Source: Clostridiales bacterium | GTDB lineage: Bacteria > Bacillota > Clostridia > Oscillospirales > Oscillospiraceae | Length of the DNA: 64,000 bases | Assembly (NCBI GenBank): GCA_902362775.1 | Contig: CABIXV010000004.1 | Span: 215,035 to 279,034, forward strand | Direction of reading: 5' to 3' | In this document: positions 33,985-42,650 of the stretch, one piece after another | Numbering within the stretch: position 1 is the stretch's first letter | How the letters are laid out: every line of letters begins with the position of its first letter | Notes under the pieces: model-generated | The model's database searches: none | What the model saw: the letters and a program-made list of their open reading frames with translations, nothing else | What the model was told of the DNA's origin: nothing | Program-made: the position numbers and the translations under genes

Positions 33985-35207
33985 CGGGAGAGCGTACCGT
34001 CCTGACCCCGAGCCAGGTAGGCGGATATCTGAAAAACCTTATGGACCGGGACCGGCTCCTGTCCTCGCTTCTGGTCCGGGGAGAACTGTCCAACTACAAG
34101 ATGTATCCTTCGGGACACCACTACTTCACCCTGAAGGACAGTGAGGGCGCCCTGCGCTGTGTTATGTTCCGCGGCGACGCCCAGTCTCTTCGCTTCCGGC
34201 CGGAGAACGGGATGCAAGTGGTTGCCTCTGGCCGGATTACCGTATTCCCTCGTGACGGCCAGTACCAGATGTATTGTGTCCGCCTGACACCTGATGGGGC
34301 GGGGGACCTGGCCATGGCCTTTGAACAGTTAAAGGAGCGCCTGCTGCGGGAGGGGCTGTTTGACCAGGAGCATAAGAGGCCAATCCCCAAATTTCCAAAG
34401 GTCATCGCGCTGGTGACTTCGCCAGCCGGGGCGGCGGTCCGGGATATGCTCCGAATCCTGGGTACCCGCTGGCCTATGGCCCAGGTGAAGGTACTGCCGG
34501 TCCGTGTCCAGGGCGAGGGCGCGGCCGAGGAGATCGCCGCCGCCATCCAGTGGGCCAACTGGAAGCGGGTGGCGGACCTGATTATCACGGGCCGAGGCGG
34601 CGGCTCTATGGAGGACTTGTGGGCCTTCAATGAGGAGATCGTGGCCCGGACTATCTATCAGTCGGAGATCCCGGTGATTTCTGCCGTGGGACATGAGCCG
34701 GATGTGACCATTGCCGACTTCGTGGCCGATTTGAGAGCCGCCACCCCTTCCAACGCCGCTGAATTGGCGGTACCCGATCAAAATGAGATCTATTCCACCC
34801 TGATGGGAGGGAAAGAGCGGCTGGAGGGAGGACTGCTCCACCGCCTAGCCCGATACCGGCAGCGGCTGGACCGCCTGGCTCAGAGCAGGACTATGACCGA
34901 CCCCGCCTCCTATTTCCGGGACAAGCGGCTGCTGCTGGACTACCAGAGCAGCCGTCTGATTCACGGACTGGAGAGGAATGTTTCCGGACAGAGGGAGCGT
35001 GCGGCCAGGTTGGCGGCCTCTCTGGACGCAATGAGTCCTCTGAAGGTTTTGGGGCGTGGATACGCCATCGCGCAAAGAGAGGATGGCCATGTGCTGACCT
35101 CGGCGCAAGGAGCCGCTCCGGGTGACAGGCTCTCCCTGCGTCTGTCGGACGGCAGCTTGGAATGCCGTGTAGAAGAAAGGATAGGTGTGCCCGATGGCAG
35201 GAAATAA
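33981..35207 (+). CDS. xseA: Exodeoxyribonuclease VII large subunit
   Basis: 408 residues. An N-terminal OB fold (LTPSQVGGYLKNLMDRDRLLSSLLVRGELSNYK) is followed by the catalytic domain (VIALVTSPAGAAVRDMLRIL, ITGRGGGSMEDLWAFNEE, PVISAVGHEPDVTIADFVADLRAATPSNAAELA) and a coiled-coil C-terminal region. With XseB it degrades single-stranded DNA to oligonucleotides. The start overlaps the previous stop (ATGA) and is translationally coupled. Confidence 0.97.
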   Translation: MTGERTVLTPSQVGGYLKNLMDRDRLLSSLLVRGELSNYKMYPSGHHYFTLKDSEGALRCVMFRGDAQSLRFRPENGMQVVASGRITVFPRDGQYQMYCVRLTPDGAGDLAMAFEQLKERLLREGLFDQEHKRPIPKFPKVIALVTSPAGAAVRDMLRILGTRWPMAQVKVLPVRVQGEGAAEEIAAAIQWANWKRVADLIITGRGGGSMEDLWAFNEEIVARTIYQSEIPVISAVGHEPDVTIADFVADLRAATPSNAAELAVPDQNEIYSTLMGGKERLEGGLLHRLARYRQRLDRLAQSRTMTDPASYFRDKRLLLDYQSSRLIHGLERNVSGQRERAARLAASLDAMSPLKVLGRGYAIAQREDGHVLTSAQGAAPGDRLSLRLSDGSLECRVEERIGVPDGRK

Positions 35208-35430
35208 GAAATTGGATTTTGAGGCTTCTATGGCTCGGCTGGAGGAGATTGTAGCCCTCCTTGAGCGGGGAGAGGCTCCGCTGGAGCAGGCGATGGCCCT
35301 CTTTGAAGAGGGAGCTAAACTGCTGCGGGAGTGTACTGCCCAGTTGGACAAGGCGGAGCAGAAGGTGAGCCTGCTGATTGCGGGTGAGGACGGACAGCCA
35401 CAGGAGCGGCCTTTCGCACGGGAGGAGTAA
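35194..35430 (+). CDS. xseB: Exodeoxyribonuclease VII small subunit
   Basis: 78 residues, helical. LDFEASMARLEEIVALLERGEAPLEQAMALFEEG is the XseB pattern. It overlaps the xseA end by 14 nt, starts at ATG 35194 and ends 6 nt before ispA, so the three are coupled. Confidence 0.95.
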   Translation: MAGNKKLDFEASMARLEEIVALLERGEAPLEQAMALFEEGAKLLRECTAQLDKAEQKVSLLIAGEDGQPQERPFAREE

Positions 35431-35436
35431 GGGAAA

Positions 35437-36333
35437 ATGAACTACCAGCAGCAGATGGACCGGGCCTATGCCCTAACAGAAGAATACCTTGCCTCCTGCT
35501 TCCAGGGGGAGGGGTTGGAAAAGGCCATGCGATATAGCCTCATGGCCGGAGGAAAGCGGATCCGCCCTATCCTGACCATGCTGTTCTGTCAGGCAGCCGG
35601 CGGTGAGCTGGAGGAGGGATTGGAGTTTGGTTGCGGGGTAGAGATGCTCCATACCTATTCCCTCATCCACGATGACCTGCCCTGTATGGACAACGATGAC
35701 CTGCGGCGGGGGAAGCCCACCTGCCATAAGGTATTTGGCGAGTGTGTAGCCACCTTGGCCGGGGATGCCCTTCAGGCGGCTGCCTTCCGTACTGTGCTGT
35801 TTGCGAAGGGGCCCTGGTCAGGTGAGGGAGCGGCAGCTCCTGCCCTGGCCGCCGGTGTGCTGGCCGAGGCGGCAGGCGTGCAGGGGATGTGCGGCGGCCA
35901 GTACTGGGATACCATTGGGGATGGACAGCCCCACAGTTTGGAGGACTTGACGGCCATCCATGACAAAAAGACCGGCGCCCTGCTGCGGGCCGCCTGTGTC
36001 ATGGGGGTTCTGGCCTGCTCCGGCCATAGAGAGGTAGATGACAGCTGTATTGACGCGGCCAGGGAGTATGCCACCCATCTGGGGCTGGCCTTCCAGATCC
36101 GGGACGATGTGCTGGATGCCACCTCCACCACAGAGGAGCTGGGTAAGCCGGTGGGATCGGACAGCGCCAACGGCAAGACCACCTATGTGACACTGCTGGG
36201 GGTGGAGGGCTGCCGGGAACAGGTGATAGAGCATACCCGCTTGGCGAAAGAGGCTTTGGAGCGGGGCGGATGGCGCGGTAGCATCGGCTGTCTGTGCTGG
36301 CTGGCGGATCATCTGGCCCAGAGAAGCAACTAA
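35437..36333 (+). CDS. ispA: Farnesyl diphosphate synthase-type polyprenyl synthetase
   Basis: 298 residues. First Asp-rich motif DDLPCMDNDD (FARM, near residue 85) and second DDVLDATSTTEELGKPVGSD (SARM). GGKRIRPIL and HDKKTGALLRAACVMG also fit. It builds C15 (possibly other length) prenyl diphosphates for undecaprenyl and quinone chains. Dxs lies two genes downstream in the same operon, so isoprenoid supply is clustered. Confidence 0.94.
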   Translation: MNYQQQMDRAYALTEEYLASCFQGEGLEKAMRYSLMAGGKRIRPILTMLFCQAAGGELEEGLEFGCGVEMLHTYSLIHDDLPCMDNDDLRRGKPTCHKVFGECVATLAGDALQAAAFRTVLFAKGPWSGEGAAAPALAAGVLAEAAGVQGMCGGQYWDTIGDGQPHSLEDLTAIHDKKTGALLRAACVMGVLACSGHREVDDSCIDAAREYATHLGLAFQIRDDVLDATSTTEELGKPVGSDSANGKTTYVTLLGVEGCREQVIEHTRLAKEALERGGWRGSIGCLCWLADHLAQRSN

Positions 36334-36361
36334 GGGCGATTTAAGAGCAGGGGGGACAGGC

Positions 36362-36820
36362 ATGGAGCATTATCAGGGCTTCCTCACTGGGAATTTGATG
36401 TTGGATCTGGCCATTACAGCTTGGTTCGCTGCCCAGATGATCAAGGTGTTGACCGATCTGGCTATCCGGCGTAAATCCAGCCTGAGCGCGCTTATTAGCA
36501 GCGGTGGGATGCCAAGCTCCCATTCGGCCTTTGTGTGCGCGCTGGCGGTGTCTATGGGCATCGCCTACGGCTGGCATAGTCCATTGTTCGCTCTGGCCGC
36601 TGGCCTGGCGGCAGTGGTGATGTATGACGCTTTCAATGTGCGCTGGTCCACTGGCGAGCAGGCCAAGGCACTCAACCAGCTGCTCGGCAGCCTGGAGGAC
36701 CTCCCTCCTGACCTGAAGGGCCGCCGGCTGAAGGAGGCACTGGGGCACACGCCGTTCCAGGTGTTGATGGGTGCCCTGCTGGGTATCTTGGTGGGGCTTC
36801 TGACCCTGCTTTGGAAATAA
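36362..36820 (+). CDS. Divergent PAP2 family protein (DUF212)
   Basis: 152 residues with four to five hydrophobic helices. ISSGGMPSSHSAFVCALAVSMGI has the PAP2 motif 2 (PSSHS), and VVMYDAFNVRWSTGEQAKALN replaces the usual third motif. The family is divergent membrane phosphatase-like proteins; it may act on prenyl or lipid phosphates, which would fit its place between ispA and dxs, but this is inferred only. Confidence 0.85.
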   Translation: MEHYQGFLTGNLMLDLAITAWFAAQMIKVLTDLAIRRKSSLSALISSGGMPSSHSAFVCALAVSMGIAYGWHSPLFALAAGLAAVVMYDAFNVRWSTGEQAKALNQLLGSLEDLPPDLKGRRLKEALGHTPFQVLMGALLGILVGLLTLLWK

Positions 36821-36874
36821 GCGCCGCCCCGGTCTACAAGATCCGGGACGCGGGAGCGAAGGAGTCGCATAGGA

Positions 36875-38731
36875 TTGAACAGAGAACAAAACGGTCCGCA
36901 CAGACCGCTGTTGGCGGATTTGACAGACAGGGAGGGAGAGGCCCTCTGTGCTCAACTGCGCCAGGAATTGGTGGAGGAGGTATCCAAGACAGGAGGGCAT
37001 CTGGCCTCCAACCTGGGTGCGGTGGAGCTGACAGTGGCCATCCATCGGGTATTTGATACCGCCCGGGACCGGCTGGTATTCGACGTGGGGCACCAGTGCT
37101 ATCCTCACAAGATGATTACCGGCCGGAGGGAGGCGATGTCCACTCTGCGCCAGTACGGCGGTATTGCTGGCTTTCCAAAGCCGGGGGAGAGCGGCCACGA
37201 CGCCTTTATCGCCGGCCATGCCTCCAACTCGGTGGCGGTGGCGCTGGGTATGGCTCGGGCCAGAACAGCGATGAAGGAGGACTATAAGGTACTGGCTCTG
37301 ATTGGTGACGGGGCCCTGACAGGCGGATTGGCCTACGAGGGGCTGTCCAACGCTGGGGAGTGCGGCCAGCAGCTTCTGGTCATCCTCAACGACAACGGGA
37401 TGTCCATTACCGCCAACGTAGGCGGGGTGGCGGAGCATCTGGCTCAACAGCGGTTAAAGCCCCAGTACCTGACCTTTAAGAAACACTACCGCCGCATCAT
37501 GGGGAAGACCTGGGTGGGGCAGCGGATATACCAATTTACCCACCGGGTCAAGAAGGCGCTGAAGCAGAGCCTTCTGCCGTGCAGTATGTTTGAGAATATG
37601 GGATTTACCTATCTTGGTCCGGTAGACGGGCATGACCTGCCAAAGCTGACCAGGATTCTTCAATATGCCAGGGAACTGAATGAGCCGGTCCTGCTCCATG
37701 TGAGGACCGTCAAGGGAAAGGGGTATCTGCCCGCTGAGGAGAATCCGGACGCCTTCCATGGAGTTGGGCCCTTTGATCCCATGACCGGCCTGATGAAAAA
37801 GGTGGGCGGCGACAATTTCTCTGCTGTGTTCGGCAGAAAACTCACTCAAATGGGACGAGAGCACCCGGAGATATGCGGCCTGACAGCCGCTATGATGGGG
37901 GGCACCGGCCTGGAGGAATTTGCCAGGGCCTTCCCGGACCGGTTCTTTGACGTTGGGATCGCCGAAGGCTGCGCCGTTTCCATGGCAGCCGGAATGGCCA
38001 AGGAGGGTGCGATACCCGTGTTTGGAGTGTACTCCACCTTTCTCCAGCGGTCCTACGATATGCTGATCCACGATGTGGCCATTGACCACCTCCATGTGGT
38101 GCTGGGCGTGGATCGGGCCGGACTGGTGGGAGAGGACGGGGAGACCCACCATGGCGTCTTTGATGTGGCCTATCTGGATAGCGTCCCGGGGATGACAGTC
38201 TTTGCGCCCTCCAGCTTCCAGGAGCTGGAGGAGATGCTGGAGCGGGCCGTGCTGGAAATCAAGGGGCCGGTAGCTGTCCGTTATCCACGTGGCGGCGAGG
38301 GGATGTATACGGGCAGTTCAGGCAGCGGGCCTGCTGTACTGCTAAGGGAGGGGAGAGATCTTACCCTGGCGGGCTACGGCATCCAGATCAACGATCTGCT
38401 GGAGGCGGCTGACCTTCTGTCCAAAGAGGGGATCGAGGCCCAGGTGGTCAAGCTGAACCAGATTACCCCTCTCCCGACTGAGCTTGTAGCCGACTGCGTC
38501 CGTCAGACTGGAGCCCTGCTGGTAGCCGAGGACTGCGTGGCCAGTGGCAGCGTGGGACAGCGTTTGGCCGCGGCGCTGGAGGAGAAGCAGATCCCGGCCA
38601 GGATATATCGGATCGACTGCGGACAGGAATTTGTGCCCCACGGGGCAGTCCGGCTGCTGAAGCGGGATCTGAATTTGGACGGGCCTGGAATCGCCCGACG
38701 GGCCATGGAGGTGCTGGGCTGTGTCAAATAA
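36875..38731 (+). CDS. dxs: 1-deoxy-D-xylulose-5-phosphate synthase
   Basis: Condenses pyruvate and glyceraldehyde 3-phosphate using thiamine diphosphate, the first MEP pathway step. 618 residues. Seen: KTGGHLASNLGAVELTVAIH, FDVGHQCYPHKMITGR, the ThDP/Mg motif GDGALTGGLAYEGLSNAG, then the pyrimidine domain and C-terminal transketolase domain (VAEDCVASGSVGQRL). The start is TTG at 36875 with GGAG 10 nt upstream; no better ATG exists in frame. The end overlaps tlyA. Confidence 0.96.
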   Translation: MNREQNGPHRPLLADLTDREGEALCAQLRQELVEEVSKTGGHLASNLGAVELTVAIHRVFDTARDRLVFDVGHQCYPHKMITGRREAMSTLRQYGGIAGFPKPGESGHDAFIAGHASNSVAVALGMARARTAMKEDYKVLALIGDGALTGGLAYEGLSNAGECGQQLLVILNDNGMSITANVGGVAEHLAQQRLKPQYLTFKKHYRRIMGKTWVGQRIYQFTHRVKKALKQSLLPCSMFENMGFTYLGPVDGHDLPKLTRILQYARELNEPVLLHVRTVKGKGYLPAEENPDAFHGVGPFDPMTGLMKKVGGDNFSAVFGRKLTQMGREHPEICGLTAAMMGGTGLEEFARAFPDRFFDVGIAEGCAVSMAAGMAKEGAIPVFGVYSTFLQRSYDMLIHDVAIDHLHVVLGVDRAGLVGEDGETHHGVFDVAYLDSVPGMTVFAPSSFQELEEMLERAVLEIKGPVAVRYPRGGEGMYTGSSGSGPAVLLREGRDLTLAGYGIQINDLLEAADLLSKEGIEAQVVKLNQITPLPTELVADCVRQTGALLVAEDCVASGSVGQRLAAALEEKQIPARIYRIDCGQEFVPHGAVRLLKRDLNLDGPGIARRAMEVLGCVK

Positions 38732-39533
38732 AAAGCGACTGGATGTAGCCATGACAGAGCAGGGGTTAGCGGAGAGCCGTCAGAAGGCCCAGGCGGTCAT
38801 CATGGCCGGACAGGTCTATGTAGATGGACAGAAGGTGGACAAGGCTGGAGCGCCTGTGGGTGAGAGTGCCCGCATCGAGGTCCGGGGCAAGACGATGCCC
38901 TATGTGAGCCGGGGCGGTCTGAAGCTGGAAAAGGCCATGGCCTGCTGGCCGATTTGTCTGGAGGGGGCAGTCTGTGCCGATATCGGCGCTTCCACAGGAG
39001 GATTTACCGATTGTATGCTCCAAAACGGGGCGGCTAAGGTATTCGCGGTGGATGTGGGCTATAACCAGCTGGACTGGCGGCTCAGGACTCATCCAAAGGT
39101 CGTCTGTATGGAGCGCACCAATGCCCGATACCTGACAGCGGAGCAGATCCCTCAGCCTTTGGATTTTTTCTCAGTCGATGTGTCTTTTATTTCCCTAAAT
39201 CTGATCCTGCCCGCTCTACGGCCCCTGATGGCTCCAGGCGGAGAGGGCGTCTGCCTGGTGAAGCCCCAGTTTGAGGCGGGGAAGGACAAGGTTGGGAAGA
39301 AAGGCGTGGTTCGGGACCCGGAGGTCCATCTGGAGGTATTGAGCCAGTTTTTGATTCACGCGGAAAATGCGGATTTCACTGTAAAGGACATTACCTTTTC
39401 GCCTATAAAGGGTCCGGAGGGAAACATTGAGTACCTGGGTCATCTGCGTGCCGGAGCCGGCGTGCCCTATGAGGGGGACCTGTGGGAGCTGGTCCAGCGA
39501 TCTCACAACGTGTGGAAGGAGGGGCGGGAATGA
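38721..39533 (+). CDS. tlyA: TlyA family rRNA (cytidine-2'-O)-methyltransferase
   Basis: 270 residues. An N-terminal S4 RNA-binding domain (KRLDVAMTEQGLAESRQKAQ) is followed by an FtsJ-like SAM methyltransferase fold (ADIGASTGGFTDCMLQNGA, SVDVSFISLNLILPAL, LVKPQFEAG). Family knowledge: TlyA methylates 16S and/or 23S rRNA, and loss affects capreomycin sensitivity in mycobacteria. The start is GTG 38721, inside the end of dxs, with GGAGG at 38708-38712. Confidence 0.93.
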   Translation: MSNKKRLDVAMTEQGLAESRQKAQAVIMAGQVYVDGQKVDKAGAPVGESARIEVRGKTMPYVSRGGLKLEKAMACWPICLEGAVCADIGASTGGFTDCMLQNGAAKVFAVDVGYNQLDWRLRTHPKVVCMERTNARYLTAEQIPQPLDFFSVDVSFISLNLILPALRPLMAPGGEGVCLVKPQFEAGKDKVGKKGVVRDPEVHLEVLSQFLIHAENADFTVKDITFSPIKGPEGNIEYLGHLRAGAGVPYEGDLWELVQRSHNVWKEGRE

Positions 39534-40402
39534 AAGTTATCCTCAGCTCAAATCCATACCGGGACCGGGGTCTGAAGGCCGCGCTGGAGGCACAGCGCAT
39601 TTTAGAACGATCTGGTGCCCAGACGGCGCTCTGCCTGCCCTTCGTCCCGAAGAAGGGGGACCGGGTCGATGTGCCGCGCCAGTTGACACTGTCCTCTCTG
39701 GAGCGGGAGCTGCCCAGTGCGGATCTTCTGATCTGCTTCGGAGGAGACGGTACCATCCTCCATGCGGCCAGGGACGCCACGCTTCACGATGTGCCGATTC
39801 TGGGGGTCAATATGGGCAGCGTGGGCTTTATGGCGGAACTGGAGCGGTCCGAGCTCCCTCTGTTGGCTCCGCTGGCCCAGGGAAACTTTTCTATCGAGGA
39901 GCGGATGATGCTGGATGTCCAGGTAGTGCGGGGGGGAAAAATTATCAGCCAGGACTTGGCGCTGAACGACGCTGTGGTGTTCAAGGGCTCCATGGCGCGG
40001 GTGGCGGAGGTGGAGGTGTGGGCCGACCAGGTCCAGGTGAGCAGCATCATGGGGGACGGCGTCATCGTGGCCACCCCAACGGGGTCTACGGCTTACTCCA
40101 TGTCCGCCGGAGGCCCCATTGTAGAACCTACCTCTCGAAGCATCATCATCACTCCAGTGTGTGCCCACCAACTGGCTGCCCGTGCGATGGTACTCTCTCC
40201 GGAACGGACGGTGAGCGTTACCCTGCCCCGGGGAACCCGCAAGCATTTGTACCTGTCAGTGGATGGAGGCAAAGCAATCCGACTATCAGGCAGCGACAGA
40301 GTGGAAGTCCGGCGGTCTACCCACTGCACCAAGCTGGTCCAACTGGCTGGCCGGAGCTTTTATCAGGTCATTAACCAGAAGCTGGGAGGATTCACAAAGT
40401 GA
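39530..40402 (+). CDS. nadK: NAD kinase
   Basis: 290 residues. GGDGTILHAAR (ATP/diacylglycerol-kinase-like loop), LGVNMGSVGFMAEL, NDAVVFKGSMARV and PTGSTAYSMSAGGP match NadK. It makes NADP from NAD and ATP. The start at ATG 39530 overlaps the tlyA stop (ATGA); GGAGGGGCGGGA precedes it. Confidence 0.96.
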   Translation: MKVILSSNPYRDRGLKAALEAQRILERSGAQTALCLPFVPKKGDRVDVPRQLTLSSLERELPSADLLICFGGDGTILHAARDATLHDVPILGVNMGSVGFMAELERSELPLLAPLAQGNFSIEERMMLDVQVVRGGKIISQDLALNDAVVFKGSMARVAEVEVWADQVQVSSIMGDGVIVATPTGSTAYSMSAGGPIVEPTSRSIIITPVCAHQLAARAMVLSPERTVSVTLPRGTRKHLYLSVDGGKAIRLSGSDRVEVRRSTHCTKLVQLAGRSFYQVINQKLGGFTK

Positions 40403-40851
40403 AAAATTTGCGTCAGGCTGAAATATTAAATATCGTACAGTCGGTGGATATAGAGACACAGGAGCAGATGCTGGAGGAGCTGAAGTCCCGAGGCATCTCG
40501 GCCACCCAGGCCACGATCTCCAGGGACATCAAGGAACTTCGGCTGGTCAAGGTTTTGACCGGAAAAGGTGCGTACCGCTACGCCCCTAGCGAGCGGAAGG
40601 GCGCTGTTACTTCTGACACCAGGCTGCGCAATATTTTCAAAGAAGGGGTCATCTCGGTGGATGTGGCCCAGAATATCGTAGTGGTCAAGACGATGCCGGG
40701 ACTGGCCTCAGCTGCCTGTTCCGCTCTGGACAATATGGAGATTCCTGGAATCGTCGGCAGTCTGGCAGGGGATGACACAGGCATTTTGATCATGCGCGAC
40801 AGTGCTGCCGCCCAGTCCTTTAACAGCGAGGTTCACAAGCTGCTGAAGTAA
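40399..40851 (+). CDS. argR: Arginine repressor ArgR (AhrC)
   Basis: 150 residues: N-terminal winged helix (LRQAEILNIVQSVDIETQEQMLEELKSRGISATQATISRDIKEL) and C-terminal oligomerisation/arginine-binding domain (MPGLASAACSALDNMEIPGIVGSLAGDDTGILIM). GTG start at 40399 overlapping the nadK stop, with GGAGGA. In the family it controls arginine synthesis and breakdown; in this operon it sits between nadK and recN as in many Firmicutes. Confidence 0.97.
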   Translation: MKNLRQAEILNIVQSVDIETQEQMLEELKSRGISATQATISRDIKELRLVKVLTGKGAYRYAPSERKGAVTSDTRLRNIFKEGVISVDVAQNIVVVKTMPGLASAACSALDNMEIPGIVGSLAGDDTGILIMRDSAAAQSFNSEVHKLLK

Positions 40852-40881
40852 TTTGATTTGTGGACAGAAAGGGGGTATACC

Positions 40882-42585
40882 ATGCTTTCTCTGCTCCATA
40901 TTGAGAATATCGCTATCATTGAGTCGGCGGATATCCGATTTGATGGCGGCTTCAATGTGCTTACCGGCGAGACCGGCGCGGGAAAATCCATCGTCATCGA
41001 CGCAATTGGCGCTGTTCTGGGAGAGCGGACCAGCCGCGAACTCATCCGCACCGGGGCCAGGTCGGCGCTGGTCACAGCCGTTTTTACTGGGCTCCCCAAG
41101 CTCAGATGGCTGGAGGATAACGGCTTTCCACCACAGGGGGAGGAACTGCTGCTCCAACGGGAGATCCAGGGGGACGGCCGGAATGTATGCCGGGTAGACG
41201 GACGGCCTTTGACCGTAGCCCAGCTCCGGGAGCTGGGGCGGCAGATGCTGAATATTCATGGGCAGCACGACGGGCAGCAGCTTCTGGACCCGGATAGCCA
41301 CCTGGACTATTTGGACTGCTTCGGCAGGACCGGGGACCTTTTGGAAGACTATCAGAGCAGCTATCAGGCCATGAGTGAGAAAAGGCGGCAGATCGCTTCG
41401 CTGGAGATGGACGAGGCGGAGCGGAGCCGGAGGGTGGACACGCTGACTTATCAGATTCAGGAGCTGGAGCGGGCCGGGCTGAAGCCGGGTGAGGATGAGG
41501 AGCTGGACGCTCGAAAGACCTTGATGCGCAGTGCCGGCAAGCTGATGGATGCGCTCCAGGCGGCAGAATATGCGCTGGGGGGCGATGAGGATAGCCAAGG
41601 GGCCTGTGCCCTAATTGCTGACGCCGAGGGGGAGCTGCGGGGCGTGGCCCGTCTCAGCCCACAGATTGGGGCGTTGGCGGACCAGGTGTCCACCCTGCGG
41701 GCCGCGGCGGAGGACGCCTTGGAGAGCCTGCGGGACCAGGGCAGGGAGCTTGACTTTTCTCCGGAGGAGCTGGACCGACTGGAGAGTCGGCTGGACATCC
41801 TTTACCGGCTGAAAAAGAAATATGGCTCCACAGTGGCTGATATGTTGGACTATTTGGAGCGGAGCCGCCAGGAGCTGGACCAGATCCAAGATGCGGACGA
41901 CACCATTGCACGACTCCAGAAGGAGCTGTCCCAGGTCCGGGCACAGGCCAGGGAGAAGGGAGAGCGCCTGTCCCATGCCAGAAAAGAGGCGGCCCTGTCC
42001 CTGCAGCAGCGGGTGCAGGAGGAGCTGCGCCAGCTGGATATGCCGAAAGTGCAGTTCCAGGCTCAATTTCTGGGGCAGCAGGAGGAGGAGGACGGGATGG
42101 GACCCACAGGGCTGGACCAGGTTCAGTTCCTGATGTCCGCCAACGCGGGAGAGGCGCTGAAGCCGATTCAGAAGGTGGCCTCTGGTGGTGAACTGGCCCG
42201 TATCATGCTGGCACTGAAAAACGTGTTGGCGGAGGATGACGGAGTGGGCAGTCTGGTCTTTGACGAGGTGGACACCGGAGTTTCCGGGCGGGCGGCCCAA
42301 AAGGTAGCGGAAAAGATGGCCCAGGTAGCCAGACGAAAGCAGGTGCTGTGCGTCACCCACTTGCCCCAGATTGCGGCAATGGCAGACACCCATTTCTCTG
42401 TCCAAAAGGGTGAGCAGGATGGCCGGACGTATACCCATGTGGAACGATTGGACCGGGCGGGAAGAGGAGAGGAGCTGGCCCGTCTGATCGGGGGATCTTC
42501 GGTGACAGACCTGCTGCGCCAGAGTGCGGAGCAACTGCTTGCTGAGGGAGAAAAGTACCGGAATGTCCTCCGAGAAGCCCTGTAA
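40882..42585 (+). CDS. recN: DNA repair protein RecN
   Basis: 567 residues, SMC-like. Walker A GETGAGKSIVIDAIGAVLG near residue 31; a coiled-coil arm about residues 160-390; ABC signature KVASGGELARIMLALK; Walker B LVFDEVDTGVSG; then VTHLPQIAAMADTHF. It acts early in double-strand break repair. ATG 40882 is preceded by AAAGGGGG. Last gene of the nusB operon. Confidence 0.97.
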   Translation: MLSLLHIENIAIIESADIRFDGGFNVLTGETGAGKSIVIDAIGAVLGERTSRELIRTGARSALVTAVFTGLPKLRWLEDNGFPPQGEELLLQREIQGDGRNVCRVDGRPLTVAQLRELGRQMLNIHGQHDGQQLLDPDSHLDYLDCFGRTGDLLEDYQSSYQAMSEKRRQIASLEMDEAERSRRVDTLTYQIQELERAGLKPGEDEELDARKTLMRSAGKLMDALQAAEYALGGDEDSQGACALIADAEGELRGVARLSPQIGALADQVSTLRAAAEDALESLRDQGRELDFSPEELDRLESRLDILYRLKKKYGSTVADMLDYLERSRQELDQIQDADDTIARLQKELSQVRAQAREKGERLSHARKEAALSLQQRVQEELRQLDMPKVQFQAQFLGQQEEEDGMGPTGLDQVQFLMSANAGEALKPIQKVASGGELARIMLALKNVLAEDDGVGSLVFDEVDTGVSGRAAQKVAEKMAQVARRKQVLCVTHLPQIAAMADTHFSVQKGEQDGRTYTHVERLDRAGRGEELARLIGGSSVTDLLRQSAEQLLAEGEKYRNVLREAL

Positions 42586-42650
42586 AGGAGCGCGGGATTT
42601 GAAGTGGACTCCCACAAGTTTTAGCAGGTAAATAGGAGGATATTATAGAT